From an uncultured Eubacteriales bacterium (lineage in GTDB: Bacteria > Bacillota > Clostridia > Oscillospirales > CAG-272): 14,120 nucleotides of DNA. The stretch spans positions 1-14,120 of the forward strand of contig URHI01000041.1 of the NCBI GenBank assembly GCA_900547565.1. Direction: 5' to 3'. Within the stretch, counting starts at the first letter, position 1. Each line of letters opens with the position of its first letter. A program made the position numbers and the translations under genes. The notes beneath the pieces are model-generated. The model was given only the letters and a program-made list of their open reading frames with translations. It did no database searches and was not told where the DNA came from. Of the stretch, positions 1 through 6,623 are shown piece after piece.

Positions 1-150
1 TCCTGAAAGACGATATTTCTGTAAAAAATACAATCTTCATCGTCCTGTAAGACGATATTCCTGTAAAAAATACAATCTTCATCGTCCTGTAAGACGATAT
101 TCCTGTAAAATCTTCTTATAGTCCTTGTAAAACAATCACTCTGTAGTTTC
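1..150 (-). repeat. 42-bp tandem repeat array, decaying toward the pheT terminator
   Basis: About four units lie head to tail. A partial first unit covers 1-40, an intact one 41-82, a shortened one 83-118, and a degenerate one about 119-150 that still reads like CGTCC-TGTAA-AC-AT-CTGTA. The two best units share CGTCCTGTAAGACGATATTC and then CTGTAAAAAATACAATC. Each contains a 6-bp hairpin, ATCGTC-CTGTAA-GACGAT. There are no unique spacers, so this is not CRISPR. The strand is given as minus because the related copy at the right edge (13970-14030) matches the reverse complement. The array probably continues left of the window. No function is known to me; a transcribed structured repeat or a dispersed intergenic element would both fit. 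Confidence 0.85.
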
Positions 151-182
151 ACGATCCAACCAACTATTCCTCCTCAAAAACC

Positions 183-222
183 AAAAATCACTTTACCGCC
201 TTCCGGCAGTAAAGTGATTTTT
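183..222 (-). terminator. Intrinsic terminator after pheT
   Basis: The arms 183-196 and 209-222 pair over 14 bp (AAAAATCACTTTAC with its complement). One C/A mismatch follows, then GCC/GGC closes a TTCC loop. The A-run and T-run sit inside the stem, so it can end transcripts in both directions. It begins 37 bp past the pheT stop. Its lower stem is almost the same as that of the terminator at 5144-5185. Confidence 0.88.
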
Positions 223-258
223 TCTTCCGACATTACTTTACAGTCTTTCAAAATGATA

Positions 259-2691
259 TTACGAACGTATCTTCAACCCCAACCGATATTCAAGCGCTTT
301 GAGTATCTTGGCGATAAATTTGTCAGCATCTTCAGGCATCAGTTCTTTGTCCTCCGGTGTGAAGGTCAGGGCAAACGCCATGCTCTTGCAACCTGACGGA
401 ACCTGACCGCCGCGGTAAATGTCAAACAGGCGGACCTCGCTGACCAACTTGCAGCTTGAACGAATCACCGCCTCGATTTCGCCGCAACTCATATCCTCCG
501 GAGCTATGAGTGCCAAGTCACGGTGAATATTGCGATACGGTGACACCGGTGTGTAAACCATGCGCGACGCGAATGCGGCAAGCAGCGCGTCATAGTCCAG
601 CTCACAGATATACGCACTGCGGGCTATCTCATTTTCGTCGCAGATCTCGTATGACAGCTGGCCGAGATAACCTATCTGATGACCGCCGCAAATAACAGCC
701 GCTGTGGCGCCGGGGTGAGTGAAGGCAAGTGTTGTCCGCTTGTAGTCCAGCTTTATACCGAACCTCACTGCCAGTGTCTGCAGCACGCCCTTGGCGGTGA
801 AAAAGCTCTCTCCCTCACCGAAAAGACCGAAGCACAGTCTGCGGCACTCGCGGGGCAGAACGGTTGCGTCATCCTCGGGAATGAAGATATTGGCTATTTC
901 GTAAACACGGACATTGTCATTACCGCGCTTGGCGTTGTGGGATAAAATATTAACAATGGACGGAGCCAGTGTTGTGCGCATGATGGCGTATTTTTCACTC
1001 AGCGGATTGGACACGCGGACTGCACGGCGTTCGGGTGCGTCATCGGTAAAGTGTAGCATATCAAGCTCGGCGGTGGAATAGAACGAATAGCTCATTGTCT
1101 CGCAGAAGCCCTGTGCCTTCATGCACAGCTTGACATTCGACGTATTGAGCTGATCGCGGTTGACTCCGCCGGCGGTGATGGCCGCGTTGACCATAAACCG
1201 CGGCACAATGTGCTGATAACCGTACATTTTGATGACATCCTCGGCAAGGTCGGCGGCAGTTCCCTCAATATCCTCGCGGTAGGCCGGCGGCGTGGCGATC
1301 AGTCGGTCACCGTTGACCTCCACTGCATAGTTCATGCGACGCAGAATTGCTGTTATGGTATCGTGAGGTACCTCAATGCCAAGCACGTCGTTGACGGCGC
1401 GGAAGGTGGTGTCGATTGGCGTCTGACGACGGTCTGGATCAGCGCAAACGTCGCACTCAAGCGTAGTTACAACGCCGCAGTCAAGCTCCTCGATCAGATG
1501 CAATGCCCGCTTCATGGCGAGGCCGGTGGTGTACTCATCGACGCCCTTTTCAAAACGGCGGGACGAGTCAGACGACTGGCCGAGCGACCGTGATGTTTTA
1601 CGAATATTGCCGCGCTGGAACTTGGCAGCCTCGAACAGCACCGAATGTGTGCTGTCGGTTATCTCGCTGTTGAGTCCGCCCATGATACCGGCCAGTGCTA
1701 CCGGGCGGTCAGCGTCGCAAATGACAAGATTTTCGGGACACAGCGTGAATTCGCGCTCATCCAGCGTGACGATCTTCTCGCCCTGTTCTGCACGGCGTAC
1801 TATTATCTGATGTCCGCCGACATGATCAAGGTCGAATGCGTGCATTGGCTGTCCCATTTCCACCAGCACGTAGTTTGTGATATCGACAATGGTGTTTATG
1901 GCGTTAATACCGCACATTTTAAGGCGGCGGCGGATGTATTCGGGTGATTTGCCTACCTTGATGTCCGAAACATAGTGCCCGATATATCTTGGGCACAGGT
2001 CGGGGGCATCGACGCGTACGCCAATATGCTCACTGTCGCACGCGACGGCATGATAGGTGAGATCCGGTTCATGTAACGGACGATCAAGCAGTGCGGCAAG
2101 CTCTCGGGCCACGCCGTAAACATGCTGACAATGCGGCAGGTTGGCAGTTACCGATATATCCCACACCTGGTCATCGAGTCCGAGTAGAGCTTTGACGTCG
2201 GTCCCGGGCACGCTGTCTCCGGGCAGCATCATAATGCCGTCAACCGAAGCGCCCTCGTACCAGTCGTCGTCTATGCCGAGCTCCTCGCCCGAGCACAGCA
2301 TGCCGTTTGACGCGATTCCTCTCAGCTTGCCGTTTTTAATGACGGCGACCTCATGCGGACGGCTGTCGTCGCCCTTGCGGCGACCGTAAACATGCGCACC
2401 GTCCAGCGCGGCGGGAACATGGTCGCCCGCGTGTACGTTCTGCGCACCGGTAACTATCTGAATGTCGTGACCGTGCTCGCCGCAGTCCACGATGCAGACA
2501 AACATGTGGTCGGAGTCGGGGTGGCGCTCAATGCTTTTGACTACGCCGACATAAACGCCCGAAATATCGGGGGCAACGTCCAGCTTTTCCTCAACCTCAA
2601 GGCCGCAGGAAAACAGGCCGTCCTCAATGGTTTTCAGTTCTATTCCATTCAGCTCCACAAGCTCACGGAGCCAGCTTAACGGTAAATACAT
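259..2691 (-). CDS. pheT: Phenylalanyl-tRNA synthetase beta subunit
   Basis: This is the beta chain of the alpha2-beta2 cytoplasmic enzyme that charges tRNA(Phe). At 810 residues it has the usual bacterial length. It starts with the typical MYLPLSWLRELVEL. An OB-fold tRNA-binding domain follows at about 39-150 (HPDSDHMFVCIVDCG, then GKLRGIASNGMLCSGEELGI). The B3/B4 editing region at about 210-390 contains MGQPMHAFDLD, and a B5 domain spans about 400-475. A catalytic-like core follows. The last ~95 residues form the ferredoxin-fold anticodon-binding domain (SPYRNIHRDLALI to the C terminus). The ATG at 2691 is supported by an AGGAGG SD site 8 nt upstream. It lies 15 bp downstream of pheS in the same operon, so subunit production is linked. 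No frameshift or missing domain is visible. Confidence 0.98.
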   Translation of the reverse strand: MYLPLSWLRELVELNGIELKTIEDGLFSCGLEVEEKLDVAPDISGVYVGVVKSIERHPDSDHMFVCIVDCGEHGHDIQIVTGAQNVHAGDHVPAALDGAHVYGRRKGDDSRPHEVAVIKNGKLRGIASNGMLCSGEELGIDDDWYEGASVDGIMMLPGDSVPGTDVKALLGLDDQVWDISVTANLPHCQHVYGVARELAALLDRPLHEPDLTYHAVACDSEHIGVRVDAPDLCPRYIGHYVSDIKVGKSPEYIRRRLKMCGINAINTIVDITNYVLVEMGQPMHAFDLDHVGGHQIIVRRAEQGEKIVTLDEREFTLCPENLVICDADRPVALAGIMGGLNSEITDSTHSVLFEAAKFQRGNIRKTSRSLGQSSDSSRRFEKGVDEYTTGLAMKRALHLIEELDCGVVTTLECDVCADPDRRQTPIDTTFRAVNDVLGIEVPHDTITAILRRMNYAVEVNGDRLIATPPAYREDIEGTAADLAEDVIKMYGYQHIVPRFMVNAAITAGGVNRDQLNTSNVKLCMKAQGFCETMSYSFYSTAELDMLHFTDDAPERRAVRVSNPLSEKYAIMRTTLAPSIVNILSHNAKRGNDNVRVYEIANIFIPEDDATVLPRECRRLCFGLFGEGESFFTAKGVLQTLAVRFGIKLDYKRTTLAFTHPGATAAVICGGHQIGYLGQLSYEICDENEIARSAYICELDYDALLAAFASRMVYTPVSPYRNIHRDLALIAPEDMSCGEIEAVIRSSCKLVSEVRLFDIYRGGQVPSGCKSMAFALTFTPEDKELMPEDADKFIAKILKALEYRLGLKIRS

Positions 2692-2706
2692 GGCTATGTC
2701 CTCCTG

Positions 2707-3726
2707 TCAATGAAATTGTGAAAGGATACGGACGTCACCGTCGTAGAACAGGTGGATATTATTGAGTCCGTATTTCAGCATGGCGATACGCTCGATGCCG
2801 GCGCCGAAGGCGAGGCCTGTCCACTCATCGGGGTCAAGCCCGCAGTTTTCAATGACACGGCGGTTGACAACACCGCCGCCCAGTATTTCTATCCAGCCTG
2901 TGCCCTTGCAAAGCCGGCAGCCCTTTCCGCCGCACTCAAAGCAACTGACGTCCACCTCAACCGACGGCTCGGTGAAGGGGAAATAGGACGGGCGGAACCG
3001 CGTACGTGTATCGGACGAGAACATTGCCTTGGCCAGCGTGTCGAGAAGGCCGTGCAGGTCGCACAGCGAAAGCCCACGGTCAATGACAAGTCCCTCCATC
3101 TGGTGGAACATAGGCGCATGTGTTGCGTCATCATCGCAGCGGAACACACGGCCGGGGCATATGACCTTGAAGGGCGGCTGAGTGGTCTCCATCATGTGTA
3201 TCTGGCAGGGAGAGGTGTGTGTGCGGAGCAGTATATCGTCGGTAATGTAGAAGGTATCCTGCTTGTCACGGGCGGGGTGATCCTTGGGCTGATTCAGTGC
3301 GGTGAAGTTATGGTAGTCGTCCTCGATCTCACGGCCCTCGTAGACGGTAAAGCCCATACCTGAGAATATACGTGTAAGCTCGTCGCGCACAAGCGTGACA
3401 GGGTGCAGTGAGCCTTGAGGCGCAGCGACGGCGGGCATGGTTATATCTACTGTTTCACGTGCGTAGCGCTCCTGGCGCTCACGCGCGGCCAGTTCTTCCT
3501 CGCGGTGCTGAATAATATCGGATGCCCAGTTTTTGAATTCGTTGATATATTTGCCGGCCTCGGGCCGTTCTTCTTTCGGCAACGCTCCCAGCTGCTTCAT
3601 TAGTGCCGGGATCTCTCCTGTACGGCCGAGAAATGCCGAGCGTATCTCGCGCAATGCCGCGGTGGATCCGGCACTCTCAAGACTTGTTTCGATGCGTTCA
3701 CGCAACGCTTGAATTTTTTCCTTCAT
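2707..3726 (-). CDS. pheS: Phenylalanyl-tRNA synthetase alpha subunit
   Basis: This is the catalytic class II subunit (339 aa, normal length) that activates phenylalanine with ATP and transfers it to tRNA. The N-terminal ~90 residues form the tRNA-contacting coiled coil. Catalytic signatures follow: RTHTS (168-172), motif 2 around GRVFRC and MFHQMEGLVID (192-216), FRPSYFPFTEPSVEV (244-258), and motif 3 GLAFGAGIERIAMLKYG (304-320). Cys262, Cys265, Cys270 and Cys273 form a C-x2-C-x4-C-x2-C cluster like that of many clostridial PheS proteins. After it the chain reads GGGVVNRRV, where many bacterial PheS have a GxGMVHP-type stretch. That may be lineage variation. The ATG at 3726 has a GGGGG-type SD. 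The leader is only about 33 nt, so there is no room for a T-box. Confidence 0.98.
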   Translation of the reverse strand: MKEKIQALRERIETSLESAGSTAALREIRSAFLGRTGEIPALMKQLGALPKEERPEAGKYINEFKNWASDIIQHREEELAARERQERYARETVDITMPAVAAPQGSLHPVTLVRDELTRIFSGMGFTVYEGREIEDDYHNFTALNQPKDHPARDKQDTFYITDDILLRTHTSPCQIHMMETTQPPFKVICPGRVFRCDDDATHAPMFHQMEGLVIDRGLSLCDLHGLLDTLAKAMFSSDTRTRFRPSYFPFTEPSVEVDVSCFECGGKGCRLCKGTGWIEILGGGVVNRRVIENCGLDPDEWTGLAFGAGIERIAMLKYGLNNIHLFYDGDVRILSQFH

Positions 3727-3765
3727 AATGACCCCCGTAAAAAAAGCGTCTTATAATAATATATT

Positions 3766-3794
3766 ATGTTATCACAATCCCACATTTTTGTCAA
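3766..3794 (-). promoter_or_regulatory. Promoter of pheST
   Basis: On the minus strand, a perfect -35 TTGACA (3789-3794), a 17-bp spacer ending in TGA, and a -10 TAACAT (3766-3771). The TGn gives an extended -10. Expected transcript start is near 3759, about 33 nt before the pheS ATG. The -10 itself matches the consensus at only four of six positions. Confidence 0.7.
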
Positions 3795-3812
3795 GAGCGC
3801 CGTGATTGGTTA

Positions 3813-3841
3813 TTGACAAAATCCGCATGATATGATATATT
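3813..3841 (+). promoter_or_regulatory. Promoter of the ThrE-type transporter operon
   Basis: A perfect -35 TTGACA (3813-3818), a 17-bp spacer ending in TGA, and an extended -10 TATATT (3836-3841). Expected transcript start is near 3848. It diverges from the pheST promoter, with 18 bp between the two -35 boxes. This placement rules out the TTG codon at 3840 as the start of the downstream gene. Confidence 0.82.
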
Positions 3842-3878
3842 GAACTCACAAAATTCGTTTTTCCGACAGGTAGGGTAT

Positions 3879-4679
3879 ATGAACGACACAATAACTCCCG
3901 CTCCTCCCGCAGAGGAGGAGGTAACCGCCGATGCACTGCTGTGCAATGCGCTTGATATTGGCGAAGGTATATTGCGCTGCGGCGGTGAGATCCGGCGCGT
4001 AGAGGACACCATCAACCGCATATGCTACGCTTTCGGTGCGGTACATGTTGAGGCGTTTACCATAACTTCGCTTATGATAGCTTCCGTACGCATGCCTGAC
4101 GGCTCGTATTCAAGTCAGGTGCGCCGTATAATGCAGTCCTCAAACGACTTACATAAGCTGGATATGTACAACCGTATCTCGCGTCAGATGTGTGCCCATG
4201 AGATAACGCTTGAAGAGGCCCAGCGGCTGATCCGTGAGGTCAAACATTCAAAGCCGTATCCCGGCTGGGTGTCCTACATAGCTGCAGTGTTCGGCTCGGG
4301 CGGCTTTGCCTTGTTTTTTGGCGGAAACTTCGCGGATGCAATAGCGGCTGCCATTATCGGAGTGATTATCATATTGCTTGAGCAGCACCGTCCCGAGTTT
4401 GTCAATAATATGGCGCAGTCGATCATCAGCTCGTTTGCAGGTGGTGTACTTGCCATTGTTTTCGTGCGGCTTGGACTTGGCTGTAATGTTGACAAGGTTA
4501 TGATAGGTACCATAATGCTGCTGATTCCCGGCATGACTATCGGCACTTCCATACGTGACATGCTGTGCGGAGATCTTATAACGGGCTTTTTCCGGTTGCT
4601 GCAGTCGTTGCTGCTGGCTACCATAATTGCGCTTGGCTACGGTGCCGCTATTCTTCTTATGGGGAGGATATTGCCGTGA
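3879..4679 (+). CDS. ThrE/YjjP-type transporter subunit, larger N-terminal half (DUF1212)
   Basis: This is an inner-membrane protein of the threonine/serine exporter family (PF06738). In Firmicutes and E. coli (YjjP/YjjB) the transporter is split over two genes. The substrate cannot be read from sequence: amino acids in Corynebacterium ThrE, succinate proposed for YjjPB. From the ATG at 3879 it is 266 aa. A soluble domain (1-125) holds GEGILRCGGEIRRVEDTI (28-45). About five hydrophobic segments follow, roughly 130-148, 151-168, 180-200, 206-224 and 237-261, with the family motif RDMLCGDLITGFFR at 226-239. The reading frame is open upstream from a TTG at 3840, but that codon overlaps the -10 box. 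The ATG has an AGGTAGGG SD at 3868-3875. Its stop overlaps the start of the next gene. Confidence 0.92.
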   Translation: MNDTITPAPPAEEEVTADALLCNALDIGEGILRCGGEIRRVEDTINRICYAFGAVHVEAFTITSLMIASVRMPDGSYSSQVRRIMQSSNDLHKLDMYNRISRQMCAHEITLEEAQRLIREVKHSKPYPGWVSYIAAVFGSGGFALFFGGNFADAIAAAIIGVIIILLEQHRPEFVNNMAQSIISSFAGGVLAIVFVRLGLGCNVDKVMIGTIMLLIPGMTIGTSIRDMLCGDLITGFFRLLQSLLLATIIALGYGAAILLMGRILP

Positions 4680-5122
4680 AGGAGTTTGCCATAGGCGTAC
4701 TTTATGCGCTTGTTGCCACGTTCGGCTTTGCTCTTGTGTTTCAGGTTGACCTGCGCCATCTGCCGTGGGCAGCTCTCGGCGGCGCCGTTGAGTGGGCTAC
4801 ATATCTTGTTGCATTTCATTTTTGGAATGACGTGTTTCTTGCCACTCTGATTGCATCTGCCGTTGCCACGTTTTATTCCGAAACGTGTGCCTCTCTGCGC
4901 CGTACTCCCGCAACGGTGTTCTTATTGCCAAGCCTTATTCCGCTGGTACCCGGCGGCAGTCTGTACTATACCATGAGCTATCTGATCTCTTCTGATTACA
5001 GTCAGGCCTACAATTACGGTATGTCTACGGTATATGTTGTGCTTGGTATTGCCGGCGGTGTTGTGACTGCGTCGCTTATTGTGTACGCCATACGGAGTGT
5101 TAAGGCAAAGAAAATTAAATGA
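4676..5122 (+). CDS. ThrE/YjjB-type transporter subunit, small C-terminal half (DUF3815)
   Basis: This 148-aa membrane protein is the partner of the gene before it (ThrE_2 family, PF12821). It is almost wholly hydrophobic, with about four segments: roughly 5-23, 32-48, 53-68, and 118-139 after a loop. The family signature runs from YSETCASLRRTPATVFLLPS to IPLVPGGSLYYTM (67-100). The start is the GTG at 4676. An SD, GGGGAGGA (4661-4668), lies 7 nt upstream, and the GTG overlaps the previous stop as GTGA, which indicates translational coupling. The frame stays open back to 4565, but that extension lies inside the first gene. A basic tail (RSVKAKKIK) should face the cytoplasm. Confidence 0.92.
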   Translation: MKEFAIGVLYALVATFGFALVFQVDLRHLPWAALGGAVEWATYLVAFHFWNDVFLATLIASAVATFYSETCASLRRTPATVFLLPSLIPLVPGGSLYYTMSYLISSDYSQAYNYGMSTVYVVLGIAGGVVTASLIVYAIRSVKAKKIK

Positions 5123-5143
5123 TGTTTGCCTTCTGTCAGGTGT

Positions 5144-5185
5144 AAAAAATCACTTTACTGTTCAAGAACAGTAAAGTGATTTTTT
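5144..5185. terminator. Bidirectional terminator between the transporter operon and the serpin gene
   Basis: A perfect 19-bp stem (5144-5162 with 5167-5185) around a CAAG loop, with A6 on one side and a T-run on the other. It lies 21 bp after the transporter stop and 48 bp after the serpin stop, so it can end both convergent transcripts. The lower stem AAAAATCACTTTAC repeats the one at 183-196. Confidence 0.93.
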
Positions 5186-5233
5186 CTTGGTTACCAGGTG
5201 AAGATCCGGCCTTTGAGCGGTCGGGCGGCTGAA

Positions 5234-6481
5234 TTACCTGTTTATTACCGTTCCGATGAACAGCGGCAGACCGGTTGAGTTGTCGACCACGGCGTAAACA
5301 AAAGGACGGTCAAGCGCAATGATTTTGGGTTCTTCGACCTTCTCGGCTGATGTACTATTCGTACTCCACGATATCGCCGCGGCCTTCGTGCCGTTGCGAT
5401 CCACCTCGATCTTTACCTTCTGACACATACTGCCGCAATACAGCTCGGCGTCTGTAATTCTTGAGAAATCTGCGTTGGCTCCGAACATGTCGGTGATACC
5501 GAGACTGCGCAACAGTTGTGTAAGGTCGATACTGTCCTCACACTCAAATTCCGGGATACTGACCTCGACCCGGCTTGTGTCGCGCGAATCCCACAGCGCC
5601 CGCCATGCGTCGCCGTCAAGCGAGGCGATGTAGCTGTAGATGTCGGTATCCTTGTCGGGCAGAATTCCTACAAAGCTGTATTTTCCGCCGCGGTAGTTGC
5701 GTGCAAAGGCCTGCGCACCGTCTGATGACATGTATACGTTTTCTTCCGAGCACATCATTTTTACGTCTGTTGTACTGCCGTTATAGCAGTTGAATCTGCC
5801 GTCGCGGATATCGTCTTTTTCGTATGGCATCTGCCATTTTGCCTCAAACAGCAGTGTGTTGATCAGATACATAACGGCATTGTCCGGGATTTGGTCGATT
5901 ATGCTGTCTATAAGTCCGTTGGTATTGTTTTTTACCCAGCTGTTGATGTCGCGTACGGTGGAGCTGTCAAAATCGGCCGAGTATATCTGTGCACCGTACC
6001 AATCGGCGTTGGCCTGAAGAAACGACTCCTTGACATTTTTCGCAAAGCTGCTCCGGATCCATGCCGAGTTGGCGATTTCCAGAGTAATGTCGGTTTTGTC
6101 GAGCGATGAGGAGTAGAGCAAGAGGCAGCGGTTGAGCTGATCGATGCTCATTCCGAGCGCATGTTCAATCTGTGAGCGCGTGTTGCCGTCGGCACCGTTG
6201 GCTATCATGGCAAGGCACAGCACGGCCGAGAGGGGAGAGATCAGCTTGTTCTGTCCGTCATTAGTGACATTGTTGCGGAACATTGCCAGCGAGACGTCAG
6301 TCATACTTCCGGTTATTCCATCCATGCTCTCCGATAGCGCCGGATCATCAACGGTTTTACGCGTATATCCCGCCGAAAGCTCGGTCGCGCGGACTCTGAG
6401 CGTTATAGCCGAGCATGAAGCAAGTGTGGCCACGATCAGCACAAGCGCAGTGAGGGACAACAGTATTTTGTTTTTTTTCAT
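5234..6481 (-). CDS. Serpin-family protease inhibitor, predicted lipoprotein
   Basis: A 415-aa serpin. Serpins trap serine, and sometimes cysteine, proteases when a reactive loop is cleaved and inserts into a beta sheet. The lysine-rich start plus hydrophobic stretch and lipobox L-A-S-Cys23 predict a lipoprotein on the outer face of the membrane. Serpin landmarks are KLISPLSAVLCLAMIANGADG (79-99, helix B), YLINTLLFEAKW (205-216), VKMM (240-243), and the hinge GTKAAA (364-369), with DRPFVYAVVDNSTGLPLFIG near the C terminus. Counting from the hinge, P1 is about Ser378. Counting back from DRPF it is about Val382, so the loop seems about four residues longer than in alpha-1-antitrypsin. P17 is Arg362, where Glu is usual. 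SD AAGGAG lies 8 nt before the ATG. It is monocistronic. Gut Clostridia serpins (siropins of Eubacterium siraeum) inhibit neutrophil proteases; whether this one does is unknown. Confidence 0.95.
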   Translation of the reverse strand: MKKNKILLSLTALVLIVATLASCSAITLRVRATELSAGYTRKTVDDPALSESMDGITGSMTDVSLAMFRNNVTNDGQNKLISPLSAVLCLAMIANGADGNTRSQIEHALGMSIDQLNRCLLLYSSSLDKTDITLEIANSAWIRSSFAKNVKESFLQANADWYGAQIYSADFDSSTVRDINSWVKNNTNGLIDSIIDQIPDNAVMYLINTLLFEAKWQMPYEKDDIRDGRFNCYNGSTTDVKMMCSEENVYMSSDGAQAFARNYRGGKYSFVGILPDKDTDIYSYIASLDGDAWRALWDSRDTSRVEVSIPEFECEDSIDLTQLLRSLGITDMFGANADFSRITDAELYCGSMCQKVKIEVDRNGTKAAAISWSTNSTSAEKVEEPKIIALDRPFVYAVVDNSTGLPLFIGTVINR

Positions 6482-6567
6482 TATATCGGCTCCTTTTTTA
6501 TTTTTTGACGCAGTATTTTGGCTCCGTTCACCAATACAGTCGTCAAATTAACGGAATAGTTTCGGAA

Positions 6568-6596
6568 AGTATAAAAGATCCGCCGCAAAATTTTAA
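6568..6596 (-). promoter_or_regulatory. Possible serpin promoter inside the upstream terminator
   Basis: On the minus strand, TTAAAA (6591-6596) lies in the terminator loop, with a 17-bp spacer and TATACT (6568-6573) just past the U-tract. Start would be near 6561, leaving an 80-nt leader. The -35 matches only four of six positions. I saw no better pair in 6482-6567. Confidence 0.4.
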
Positions 6597-6608
6597 TTGC
6601 AGCGGATC
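6577..6608 (-). terminator. Terminator of the acyl-CoA synthetase gene
   Basis: GATCCGC (6577-6583) pairs with GCGGATC (6602-6608). After a C/A mismatch, GCAA pairs with TTGC around an AT-rich 8-nt loop. On the minus strand the stem is followed by TTTTATAC. It begins 15 bp past the synthetase stop and precedes the serpin gene. Confidence 0.75.
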
Positions 6609-6623
6609 CTTTATGTGTTTTTA

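Noticed and set aside
1..150. Possible CRISPR array from the regular repeats
   Set aside because: The whole 42-bp period repeats, including the part where spacers would differ, and there are no cas genes in view.
2752..3363. 203-codon plus-strand open frame opposite pheS
   Set aside because: It is a shadow of pheS, which has clear family motifs; the antisense product resembles nothing and has no SD or promoter.
3744..3756. GCGTCTTATA in the pheST leader as another copy of the edge repeat
   Set aside because: Only about ten bases match and the rest of the unit is absent, so chance is enough.
3727..3812. T-box leader expected before pheST in Firmicutes
   Set aside because: The predicted transcript has only about 33 nt before the ATG, and no specifier stem or antiterminator is present.
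4565..4675. Longer N terminus for the small ThrE-type subunit
   Set aside because: The extension lies inside the upstream gene and is not hydrophobic in the family pattern, whereas the GTG at 4676 has a strong SD and a stop-start overlap.
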